A DNA stretch of 9,376 nt, from positions 1 to 9,376 of the forward strand of contig JASHVU010000277.1 in assembly GCA_030044455.1 (NCBI GenBank). Reading direction: 5' to 3'. Source of the stretch: Acidobacteriaceae bacterium. Its GTDB lineage: Bacteria; Acidobacteriota; Terriglobia; Terriglobales; Acidobacteriaceae. Positions 1 to 5,602 of this stretch are shown here, one piece after another. Position 1 is the stretch's first letter. Every line of letters starts with the position of its first letter. The position numbers and the translations under genes were made by a program. Below the pieces are notes generated by a model. It was not told where the DNA came from. It did not search any database and saw nothing but the letters and a program-made list of their open reading frames with translations.

Positions 1-102
1 AGTGGTGGGATGGAGCCTTTCGGTTGGATGTTAGCGCCCGCGAAACGTCACCCGAGATTCGTGGACCGTGATTTCGGCGCCGAATTCGAAGTGGCTTGCT
101 GA
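1..102 (+). other. possible 3' end of an upstream gene (uncertain frame)
   Basis: The first frame is open from base 1 to a TGA at 100-102 and reads as 33 residues. The third frame is open to a TGA at 69-71 and reads as 22 residues beginning WWDGAFRLDV. Either could be the C-terminus of a gene entering from the left. Neither has enough length to place in a family, and codon third positions do not clearly favour one. No start codon on the minus strand reads out of this segment to the left. Confidence 0.2.
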
Positions 103-125
103 CTCGCCGACTTGCCGACTCGCAC
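102..125. repeat. short octamer tandem repeat (about three units)
   Basis: Three near-identical units follow one another: ACTCGCCG (102-109), ACTTGCCG (110-117) and a third that begins ACTCGC (118-123). The stretch lies between the presumed end of the upstream gene and the first complete gene. It resembles the short-period repeats common between acidobacterial genes, which probably vary by slippage. No function is implied. Confidence 0.45.
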
Positions 126-158
126 CCCAGACCTCCGATCCTCGACCCCTGTTTTCCC

Positions 159-188
159 TTGCTCTCGCCGCCTTCGCGCGCTGATAAT
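159..188 (+). promoter_or_regulatory. possible sigma-70 promoter for the 274-1325 gene pair
   Basis: A GATAAT at 183-188 matches the -10 consensus at five of six positions. An 18-base spacer separates it from a weak TTGCTC at 159-164 as -35. Transcription from here would give a leader of roughly 80 bases before the ATG at 274. The -35 is poor, so this is only a candidate. Confidence 0.3.
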
Positions 189-273
189 GCTTGGCAAATA
201 CGAAGCCTAACCCAAGGCAATCTCCGGCCCCGAATTTTCTCCCCGATTCTCAACTCCCTCATCAGGAGGCCTT

Positions 274-1002
274 ATGGGCACAACCAGCAATTCTGCCCCG
301 CCGGCTCCGGCTAAACCTCGTGCGCGCGCCGCTGCGGGCGGCAGGCACTGGTACATCGACGAGATCGTCGTTGCCGCGTTCGCGTTTCTCGGCGTGGGCG
401 GAGCCGTGTTTCTTCCACTGCGCTACACCATTCCGCCGATCACCACTTCGTTCCTGCTGGCCACGGGGCTGGCCGCGCTCACCTACCGCTTTTTGGGAGG
501 CATTCAGGGAGCGTCGTTCAGCGTGGGCAGCCTGAAACTCGGCGGTGCGCTGGCCGCGCTGGTGGGCATCGCCCTGCTGATCAACAACTCCCTTGTCGGT
601 CAGATTCCCAAACCACACGAGGTGTGGCAGGTTTCGGGCCAGGTGCTCGACGACCAAGGCAATCCGATTCAGGTGTTCGATCCCGGCGACATCGCGATCA
701 ATCCCGCTACCATCCATACCGGTCTCGATGGAAAATTCGAGCTCACGATCACAAGCTGGCCCGACATCAACGGGAATCAGCAGTTCCCGACACTCTCTGT
801 GAGCCACGCCCCCTTCAAGTACGACATGATCGACCTCAATCCGGGCGCCAAAAACGACGTCTCCGTCACGCGCGACGGCCAGAGCATCGTCCTGGGCGCC
901 GTCCAATTGCACCCGCAAAGTGACTACCTCCCCACTCAACCACCCAAGCCGGTACCGCCGTCAGCAGGACCCGCTCCCGGAGCATCGGAGCAGAATCAAT
1001 GA
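274..1002 (+). CDS. three-helix membrane protein with C-terminal carboxypeptidase-regulatory-like domain
   Basis: 242 residues. The ATG follows AGGAGG (264-269) by four bases, which fixes the start. A Pro/Ala/Arg-rich cytoplasmic N-terminus (1-25) leads to three hydrophobic segments at about 30-48, 56-73 and 86-105. After these comes a polar domain (about 118-210) that starts VSGQVLDDQGNPI, the typical opening strand of carboxypeptidase-regulatory-like/CNA-B beta-sandwiches, with a later GLDGKFELTI strand. A proline-rich tail (220-235) ends the protein. With an odd number of helices after a cytoplasmic N-terminus, the beta domain should face the periplasm. The next gene overlaps it by four bases (ATGA) and encodes a secreted protein of the same fold class, so the two are probably made together. 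The function is unknown; the domain usually mediates protein or carbohydrate contacts. Confidence 0.75.
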   Translation: MGTTSNSAPPAPAKPRARAAAGGRHWYIDEIVVAAFAFLGVGGAVFLPLRYTIPPITTSFLLATGLAALTYRFLGGIQGASFSVGSLKLGGALAALVGIALLINNSLVGQIPKPHEVWQVSGQVLDDQGNPIQVFDPGDIAINPATIHTGLDGKFELTITSWPDINGNQQFPTLSVSHAPFKYDMIDLNPGAKNDVSVTRDGQSIVLGAVQLHPQSDYLPTQPPKPVPPSAGPAPGASEQNQ

Positions 1003-1325
1003 CTCGCCGCGCGATGATGATCCGGTTGCTTTTTTGCTGCGCGACCTTCGCGGTTGCGTCAACCCCTGCCCACGCCGCGTCGATCCGCGGACAGCTATTA
1101 CACAAGAATGGTCAGCCGGCTGGGAGTGTCACCGTTACCATCTCTGACCATAAGAACTATCGCAGCGCGCCGGCCCGCGCGGGCAGCGACGGTATGTATT
1201 ACCTCTACAACATCCCCGCAGGCCAGTACTACCTCGAGGTTTGGCTGAACCCCAAGACGCCGCAGGTGTACCAGGTAACCATTGCCGAGCCGAACACCGA
1301 CATGCCGAGAGTGACGGTGCCGTAA
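999..1325 (+). CDS. small secreted carboxypeptidase-regulatory-like domain protein
   Basis: 108 residues. Its ATG overlaps the previous stop (ATGA, 999-1002), which indicates translational coupling. Residues 1-26 form a signal peptide: Arg-rich start, hydrophobic LLFCCATFAVA, and a signal peptidase I site after AHA (24-26). The mature protein is essentially one beta-sandwich. It opens with SIRGQLLHKNGQPAGSVTV and carries the family signature DGMYYLYNIPAGQYYLEVW at about 65-82, the 'G.Y.f.nlp.G.Y.l.v' pattern of CarboxypepD_reg-like domains. No catalytic residues are expected in this fold. It is likely a periplasmic or surface adhesion/assembly module working with the upstream membrane protein. 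An alternative ATG at codon 6 or 7 would keep the signal peptide. Confidence 0.75.
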   Translation: MTRRAMMIRLLFCCATFAVASTPAHAASIRGQLLHKNGQPAGSVTVTISDHKNYRSAPARAGSDGMYYLYNIPAGQYYLEVWLNPKTPQVYQVTIAEPNTDMPRVTVP

Positions 1326-1403
1326 AGGTCCGTGGTTCGATATTCGCGCTGTGCGCCGATACTCCGGTGCCATTGCGGGATACTTCGCTCGAGTTGTTTC
1401 TGT

Positions 1404-2267
1404 CTACTGGTTGCGACAGATGCGGAAACCCTGGTCGGGGCCAGTGCCATTCGCCGCCAGGTGGCCCCGGTACGCCGGTTCGGTGAAGCGGGCGTCGCCC
1501 ATCCACCCGCCGCCCTTCCAAACCCGGGCATATCCCGATTGACTTCCTTCAGGATCAGTTTCATTGGCCGATAAGTCCCCGAACCAGTCCCAGCACCATT
1601 CCCTGACATTACCTGACATATCGTAAAGCCCTAGCTCATTGGGTTTCTTGCCGCCGACGGGCCTTGTTTGATCATGGTTTTCCTCTATTGCGCGCCAGAG
1701 CCACACTCCCGTCAAGTCTTTATCGCCGGAGTTTCTCCAATACCATGCGACTTCATCTTCAAAATCGCTCCCGCTGTAGGTGTAACTCTGGCTCAACTGG
1801 CCGCCATCCGCAGCGTATTCCCACTCCGCCTCCGTCGGCAATCGGTAACCATTCGCCCCCGGATTGATTGTTACCTTCCATTGAACGGTATCGAGATCGC
1901 CAAACTCCGGGTCCGGCTTGTTATTGGGGTCCTTCTTGTTCTTGTCAATGTTGTAATACGGCTGCAAGCCCTCCTTGATACTCCTCTTGTTACAGTACTC
2001 AACACTGTCATACCAGCTCACCATCTCTACCGGCAGGTTGTCGCCCTTGAATTTTGACGGATTCGTCCCCATTACTTCAATCCACTCTTTTTGAGTTACT
2101 TCGAACTTCTCCATATAGAAACTCGATATGGTCATCCCCTTACCGTAATAGTTAGAAAGTTCGTTCTTAAACAATCCGCCTTTGATCAAGACAAAGTTAT
2201 CGGGCATTTCTGCCCAACAGACGCCGGCAAGAAAGGCGGTTGCTGCCAGAATAAGCGGTCTTTTCAT
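1404..2267 (-). CDS. secreted SUMF1/FGE-fold (formylglycine-generating-enzyme-like) protein
   Basis: 287 residues. I chose the ATG at 2267: it is preceded by a GAGG-type ribosome site and starts a good signal peptide (MKRPLILAATAFLAGVCWA). A longer frame to 2339 would add an Arg-rich stretch in front of this signal and run through a stem-loop. Family motifs appear in order: MEKFEVTQKEW (52-62), LPVEMVSWYDSVEYCN (78-93), GYRLPTEAEWEYAA (140-153), ELGLYDMSGNVREWCWDW (211-228) and terminal GFRICR (280-285). True FGEs oxidise a sulfatase cysteine using a C-terminal Cys-containing motif. Here the matching segment (about 258-274) has no cysteine, and the only mature cysteines are C92, C225 and C284. 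Sulfatase activation is therefore unlikely, and no sulfatase lies nearby. Many SUMF1-fold proteins have other ligand-binding or enzymatic roles. It lies 95 bases downstream of a xylanase on the same strand and shares that gene's lower GC, so a joint extracellular role is plausible but unproven. Confidence 0.88.
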   Translation of the reverse strand: MKRPLILAATAFLAGVCWAEMPDNFVLIKGGLFKNELSNYYGKGMTISSFYMEKFEVTQKEWIEVMGTNPSKFKGDNLPVEMVSWYDSVEYCNKRSIKEGLQPYYNIDKNKKDPNNKPDPEFGDLDTVQWKVTINPGANGYRLPTEAEWEYAADGGQLSQSYTYSGSDFEDEVAWYWRNSGDKDLTGVWLWRAIEENHDQTRPVGGKKPNELGLYDMSGNVREWCWDWFGDLSANETDPEGSQSGYARVWKGGGWMGDARFTEPAYRGHLAANGTGPDQGFRICRNQ

Positions 2268-2291
2268 CGAAAGGCCTCGGTTACCAAGAGG

Positions 2292-2335
2292 TATCGCGGG
2301 GCCGGCGGCTACAAACGCCCGTCGGCGCCGCGATA
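2292..2335 (-). promoter_or_regulatory. long stem-loop between xylanase and SUMF1-like genes
   Basis: TATCGCGG (2292-2299) pairs exactly with CCGCGATA (2328-2335). After one mismatch, 2301-2304 pairs with 2323-2326, and after a second mismatch (G-U only if read on the plus strand) 2306-2308 pairs with 2319-2321. The loop is 2309-2318. That gives 15 Watson-Crick pairs in a 44-base element sitting in the 95-base gap. No T-run follows on the minus strand, so it is not a textbook intrinsic terminator. It could be a partial terminator, an RNA-processing or stabilising structure that sets unequal expression of the two genes, or a protein site. Confidence 0.6.
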
Positions 2336-2362
2336 TCAATCCAATTGTGCGATCGTTTATGG

Positions 2363-3031
2363 TTACCAGACGGTTGCATTAACCGACCCGCTACGGCCGC
2401 CATACGACTCGGTCCCGAGAATTTGGTAGTTGAAAGCCCCCATATTCATGCCGATATTCTTCCAGTGGTTAAAGTGGTTGCTGGTAGTTACCGTGCCGTT
2501 CGATCCGATTGATGCTCCACCCCAGTTATCCAGGTACTGGTTGAAGGTCTGCGTGCCCTCAATCGACGGCTGATTGTACTGGGTGTGCTCGTAAGTACTG
2601 TAATTGTGGCCGTCGCTTGAAACACTTCCCTTATAAGTTCCATTCGCAACCGAACCGAATTCGCAGATGTAATATTCGACGAGCGGATTAGTCGTCCATC
2701 CATAGATGGAGATATTGTTGTAGCCGTTGGCATAGCCCACATTGTAGCCAATTGTTTGGGCGCTGCCGGTTTGCCAACCCTTACCGCCAACCACGTCGTT
2801 GACGCCCGACCAGGTTATTGCGTAATTGCCGGGGTATTGCCCTGCGTCAGGGAACGTCATCGTTGCCGACCCGCCGCTGGAATACAGTGAATAGTAGTAA
2901 CCGCTATTTGTGCCGGTCCCATTGTTGTAGACGGTCTGGGCGTTTGCCGCCATTGTTATGCAACCCGCCGCTATAACAACAGTGAGCATTACTTTGAGAG
3001 CCCTAGCCAAATTGAATCCGATCATGTGCAT
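2363..3031 (-). CDS. secreted endo-1,4-beta-xylanase, glycoside hydrolase family 11
   Basis: 222 residues. The enzyme hydrolyses internal beta-1,4 links of xylan with retention, outside the cytoplasm. The ATG at 3031 follows GGAAGGGG by nine bases; an ATG two codons later is possible. Residues 1-31 are a signal peptide with cleavage likely after ANA (29-31). An alternative weak lipobox (AAGC, Cys24) would make it a lipoprotein. The mature part of about 191 residues is one full GH11 jelly roll with no extra binding module. Key features are the nucleophile E119 in NPLVEYYI, the thumb PSIEGTQTF (155-163), NHFNHW (185-190), and acid/base E208 in YQILGTESY. After the nucleophile it reads ICEFGS rather than VENFG or VDSWG, and the usual QYWSVR is QYLDNW, so it belongs to an uncommon bacterial branch. 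The SUMF1-like gene follows. Paired CCGAT sites upstream suggest regulation. Its base composition is AT-richer than the flanking genes, which is compatible with lateral acquisition. Confidence 0.93.
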   Translation of the reverse strand: MHMIGFNLARALKVMLTVVIAAGCITMAANAQTVYNNGTGTNSGYYYSLYSSGGSATMTFPDAGQYPGNYAITWSGVNDVVGGKGWQTGSAQTIGYNVGYANGYNNISIYGWTTNPLVEYYICEFGSVANGTYKGSVSSDGHNYSTYEHTQYNQPSIEGTQTFNQYLDNWGGASIGSNGTVTTSNHFNHWKNIGMNMGAFNYQILGTESYGGRSGSVNATVW

Positions 3032-3046
3032 GTTAAGCTTCCCCTT

Positions 3047-3092
3047 CCGATTATTGGGATTGATGATGCCCTACGAAGTTTCCGATGATCGG
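3047..3092 (-). promoter_or_regulatory. paired CCGAT-type operator-like sites upstream of the xylanase
   Basis: CCGATGATCGG at 3082-3092 is a perfect 11-base palindrome around a central base. CCGATTATTGG at 3047-3057 is the same site with one change, with centres 35 bases apart. A further half-site (CCGATCAT, 3018-3025) lies in the first codons of the xylanase. The nearer full site touches the ribosome-binding sequence. Such spacing suits a dimeric regulator binding two sites on the promoter and leader of the xylanase gene. No regulator gene is adjacent, so the protein is unknown. Confidence 0.4.
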
Positions 3093-3272
3093 TAAGTGCG
3101 AGTTTGGCGCGGATCCACTCCTGGGTAGCCTCATCACTTCCGCGGCGATCTCTCTTGGAAAGAAAATGGACGATTCCTGCGGGCAATACCCCGCTTGTTC
3201 CGGCAAGCAACCCATCTGGGGAAACAGGTTCAGAACGCCACGCTACAGCGGCCCCCAGTTACTGTGTCCCGA

Positions 3273-3314
3273 AGCCGCTGCGGCTAAGTGGATTTTTCCT
3301 AAAGAAAAATCCAC
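3273..3314. repeat. two adjacent perfect hairpins
   Basis: AGCCG (3273-3277) and CGGCT (3281-3285) form a five-pair hairpin with loop CTG. Two bases later GTGGATTTTTC (3288-3298) and GAAAAATCCAC (3304-3314) form a perfect eleven-pair stem with a five-base loop. Because the second stem holds a run of T on one arm and A on the other, it would fold and carry a U-rich arm in either direction. It could terminate an unannotated transcript, be part of a small RNA, or be a protein site about 240 bases upstream of the xylanase start. Confidence 0.55.
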
Positions 3315-3369
3315 CGTGCACTGAGGCTGGAGACGGCGACAACAACTGAGCAACCGCTCTAAGTCACCC

Positions 3370-3525
3370 ATGGCGGAACGCTTAGAATGGCGTGGCGCGT
3401 GCAAAGATCCGCTTCTCGAACTGCACACTGCCTGCGGTGGGCTTGAACGCCAATCACGCGAAAAAGTACAGCGGTTCCATAACGCATGTCAAGAGAAAAA
3501 TGCATTTACTAAAAGGATTTATTGA
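3370..3525 (+). CDS. doubtful short ORF, 51 residues
   Basis: An ATG at 3370 opens 51 codons to TGA (3523-3525), beginning MAERLEWRGACKDPLLELH and rich in charged residues with cysteines at 11, 22 and 40. There is no ribosome-binding site ahead of the ATG. A second frame, from GTG at 3392 to 3595, overlaps it and has a more GC-rich third codon position in its first half, so codon use does not clearly support this frame. It may be a remnant of a larger gene or chance. No family is recognised. Confidence 0.18.
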   Translation: MAERLEWRGACKDPLLELHTACGGLERQSREKVQRFHNACQEKNAFTKRIY

Positions 3526-3628
3526 TAAGAAAGAAAAGCCTTTTACTGAACGATTGCCGTCGCAAAACCTTTTCCTGCCGGAATTGATCGGCTGAGCGCT
3601 TAGTATCTTGTTTTGAGAAGCTTACCTG

Positions 3629-3650
3629 GCGATCTGGAGCGCCAGATTGC
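3629..3650 (-). terminator. stem-loop downstream of the HhH-GPD gene
   Basis: GCGATCTGG (3629-3637) pairs with CCAGATTGC (3642-3650) around an AGCG loop. One position is G-U if read on the plus strand and a mismatch on the minus strand. It lies about 125 bases past the minus-strand stop at 3776. No T-run follows, so a termination role is tentative. Confidence 0.25.
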
Positions 3651-3775
3651 GAGTTTCTACTCTAGGCGCACCCATATAGCCCTGATGCGCTTAACGATCG
3701 CTGGATGCTGAGAGGAAAGGTACGGTTGCCCATAGCTGCGTTTTGGACATGAAGTGGTCGGACCGATGGCCACGC

Positions 3776-4471
3776 CTAGGAACCGCGGATTGCAGAGCCA
3801 GCAATCCTTATAGCGAAATCGCATCCTTTCGAAAGCGGACACCGGTCGCAAAATGGTGCCTTTTCCTTGCAAATAGTTTTTCCGTGCTGGCGAAGCAAAA
3901 GATGGGCTTCTTTCAGCCGGTCCGCCGTCTTGGGAAGGTCCAGTTTCAAATCGTCCTGCACTGAGCGATAAGTGGCCCCGTAGTTCTTCTGCAACCGGCC
4001 CCAGCCAACACGTACCAACACTCTCAGGCCGTTCGACTCCAACGGCAAACCTGAAGCCATTCCACACAGGAGAAGTATTTTTTCCGCGCCCGGGTCGCCG
4101 ATGGTGGGGAAAAGCTTCAGGGCCTTTTTGGCCTTGGTGTAAGGCATCGCGAGTATCGAACTCAAATCGCCCGCAAACTGGGTCTGTGTGATCCGCGCAA
4201 TTTCACGCCAGCGAAAAACACGCGTTTCAGGCAGCATTCCTCCTCTCCTTGCAAGCGGCAGCAATACGTCGTCCGGTGCGTTGAGGATTGCCGCGGCGTT
4301 GAGCCCCACCTTTTTACGCAACGACTCATAAACCTCGAGCCGGCGTTCGTCTGAGAGCAGGTAACAGGCATTCTCCCAAATCACCAACTCAAACGGGGTT
4401 GCGGCCGGAGGGGTTTTGGGTTCGCCGTAATACTGCTGTAGCCGGGCGATGATTTTGTTGAGAGGGATCAT
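3776..4471 (-). CDS. endonuclease III-like HhH-GPD protein with 4Fe-4S cluster, altered active site
   Basis: 231 residues, close to the usual size of the endonuclease III family of base-excision DNA glycosylases. Family features: the helix-hairpin-helix region FPTIGDPGAEKILLLC (121-136), the following PLESNGLRVLVRVG (143-156), and a C-terminal iron-sulfur loop with cysteines 201, 208, 211 and 217 in the exact C-x6-C-x2-C-x5-C spacing. In bacterial Nth the hairpin reads GVGRKTA and the next motif VDTHIFRV, giving catalytic Lys and Asp. Aligned by eye, the Lys position here is Pro127 and the Asp position is Glu145. The fold and DNA-binding cluster are thus kept while classic lyase chemistry looks lost or changed. 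An N-terminal FELVIWENACYLLSDERR segment matches the family's first helices. The start lacks a strong ribosome site but no better one exists. It appears to be a single gene. Alternatives are a lesion-recognition protein or a glycosylase using Glu. Confidence 0.85.
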   Translation of the reverse strand: MIPLNKIIARLQQYYGEPKTPPAATPFELVIWENACYLLSDERRLEVYESLRKKVGLNAAAILNAPDDVLLPLARRGGMLPETRVFRWREIARITQTQFAGDLSSILAMPYTKAKKALKLFPTIGDPGAEKILLLCGMASGLPLESNGLRVLVRVGWGRLQKNYGATYRSVQDDLKLDLPKTADRLKEAHLLLRQHGKTICKEKAPFCDRCPLSKGCDFAIRIAGSAIRGS

Positions 4472-4641
4472 GCCGAACTTATGAAATCACACTTTCACAA
4501 GCCCGGAAACGAATTTCCGATGGCGAACGGTCAAAGACTCAAGAATGGAGGCCTCGGCAGCCGGCAGAGCGGGATTCGGGGCCGCGAGCATCGGCGGAAG
4601 CATTCCATCGTCTACGGCCCCTTTTTGCCAGCAAAAGATTG

Positions 4642-4974
4642 TTACATCCTCACTGACTCGACGTGAATCACATCGCCTTCTTTTTCGCCGGTGACACTTA
4701 CGCGAAGGTGATCCTTATTGGTTGAGCTCTCTAAAAGTTTCAGCGCTTCGGCATTTCCCTTGGCGTCAAACTTCAGGTAGTTTCCGTCTTTGTCAAAGAT
4801 GCCGAAACCGCTCTTGGCGCAGGCCAGCGCGCAGGAACGCGTATGCGAGTCGGGGTCGGCCTTGGCTTTTGTCGAGCATTGGGTGTCGACGATCGCAACG
4901 TTGCTCCAATCTTCTGCCGCCGCGAACATCGGCAGCGCCATTGCGAGAATCATGAAAACGGCAACTTTTTTCAT
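4642..4974 (-). CDS. small secreted Cys/His protein (function unknown)
   Basis: 110 residues. AAGGAG (4982-4987, minus strand) sits seven bases before the ATG. A signal peptide (MKKVAVFMILAMALPMFAAA) is cleaved at about residue 20, giving a periplasmic protein of about 90 residues. The mature part has C33 and the motif HTRSCALACAKSG (44-56) with Cys48 and Cys52. This resembles the H-x3-CA-x2-C-x3-G pattern of a group of small exported bacterial proteins I cannot name with certainty. A beta-rich half follows: GNYLKFDAKGNAEALKLL, then DHLRVSVTGEKEGDVIHVESV. The Cys/His motif could bind a metal or form a disulfide. It lies 43 bases after a DoxX-like gene on the same strand and probably shares its transcript. 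Its stop is followed by about 170 bases with only a small CGGAAA/TTTCCG hairpin (4504-4519). Confidence 0.75.
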   Translation of the reverse strand: MKKVAVFMILAMALPMFAAAEDWSNVAIVDTQCSTKAKADPDSHTRSCALACAKSGFGIFDKDGNYLKFDAKGNAEALKLLESSTNKDHLRVSVTGEKEGDVIHVESVRM

Positions 4975-5017
4975 CGGGAGTCTCCTTCGTGGTTAATTGC
5001 GTTCAGTTGCAGTCGAT

Positions 5018-5467
5018 TTAGACGAGGTGATGGACACTTTGCGTTTCAGCGTTGCCGCGGCCGCCTTCCAGGGCGTTGCCCATCGGTTCCGACCCGCGAA
5101 CCTCAGTAAGTTTGGCCAGTACAAATGCTCCGAGAGAAAGTTCGATGTCGCGCACCGCGATGTCGAGAAACAGTCCCTGCAGAATCAGGCTGGCGGCAAT
5201 TGCCAACAGCCACGCCATTACGATGTAGGCCGCGTAGCGTGTGAATCGGGTGAAGACCAGCAGGCCCGCGACAATCTCCACTACCCCCACAATGTGCATG
5301 AACGTCGGCGCGGATACATGAAGCAGCCGGGGAACGAGCGGATTCAGATACATCTCCCATTCAGCAAGCCTGTCGAAGTATTTGTCGAGCCCGGCGAATA
5401 TCGGAGCCAGCCCAAGCCCGATGCGCAGCGTCCACCAGGCGTGATTGAGCCGGGGATCGGGTTGCAT
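5018..5467 (-). CDS. DoxX-like four-helix membrane protein
   Basis: 149 residues from the ATG at 5467, which follows GGAGG by five bases. A GTG four codons upstream (5479) overlaps that ribosome site and is less likely. Four hydrophobic segments lie at about 13-27, 55-73, 80-100 and 107-121. The first helix ends in the typical DoxX signature RIGLGLAPIFAGLDKYFDRLAEW, and VVEIVAGLLV marks helix 2. A polar tail of about 28 residues follows helix 4. DoxX-type proteins sit in the inner membrane. Members are linked to quinone-dependent oxidation or redox homeostasis, but most are uncharacterised. The gene diverges from an ECF sigma factor gene, with 135 bases between the starts, and precedes a small secreted Cys protein, a pairing that would suit an envelope redox response. 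Confidence 0.82.
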   Translation of the reverse strand: MQPDPRLNHAWWTLRIGLGLAPIFAGLDKYFDRLAEWEMYLNPLVPRLLHVSAPTFMHIVGVVEIVAGLLVFTRFTRYAAYIVMAWLLAIAASLILQGLFLDIAVRDIELSLGAFVLAKLTEVRGSEPMGNALEGGRGNAETQSVHHLV

Positions 5468-5528
5468 AGTTACCTCCACTACTCAATGGAGCAGCAAGAG
5501 GCGATTCGGTTACACGGCCAATCGCTGT

Positions 5529-5553
5529 AACCATTAGGAGGGTTGGCCGATCT
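5529..5553 (+). promoter_or_regulatory. possible ECF-type promoter in the divergent spacer
   Basis: GTAACC ending at 5532 places AAC at 5529-5531, and CGATCT begins at 5548. The AAC-N16-CG arrangement is the general form of promoters recognised by ECF sigma factors. It points at the sigma gene at 5603, which would fit autoregulation. An AGGAGG (5536-5541) inside it has no well-placed start codon after it. The match is weak. Confidence 0.22.
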
Positions 5554-5602
5554 ATTGATTGGGGTAAAGACCACGTTCAGGTCGGACTTCGAAGGAGAAT
5601 CG

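Larger units (their letters stand above)
3093..3775. other. long intergenic region without a convincing gene
   Basis: About 680 bases between the xylanase upstream sites and the end of the HhH gene. The part to about 3480 has GC like the rest of the window; 3480-3620 is markedly AT-rich. I see two adjacent hairpins (3273-3314), a doubtful short ORF (3370-3525) overlapped by another frame that starts with GTG at 3392 and stops at 3593-3595, and a stem-loop at 3629-3650. No open frame has a good ribosome site together with recognisable protein features. The patchy composition suggests decayed or inserted DNA. Confidence 0.5.

Noticed and set aside
262..939. Long minus-strand open frame opposite the first membrane protein gene
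   Set aside because: It is antisense to a gene with a strong ribosome site, three clear membrane helices and a coupled downstream gene; its translation is Arg/Gly-rich without domain features.
2268..2339. N-terminal extension of the SUMF1-like protein to 2339
   Set aside because: It would put an Arg-rich stretch before a clear signal peptide and run through the stem-loop; the ATG at 2267 has its own ribosome site.
3032..3775. CRISPR array or insertion sequence in the long gap
   Set aside because: No regularly spaced repeats, no terminal inverted repeats bounding the region and no transposase fragment; the hairpins are isolated.
3657..4067. Minus-strand frame overlapping the end of the HhH gene
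   Set aside because: It overlaps, in another frame, the segment coding the conserved iron-sulfur cysteines, which fixes the true frame.
5543..5602. TTG start for the sigma factor
   Set aside because: The AGGAGG upstream is only one base from the TTG, while the ATG at 5603 has GAAGGAG at proper spacing and begins the expected sigma N-terminus.
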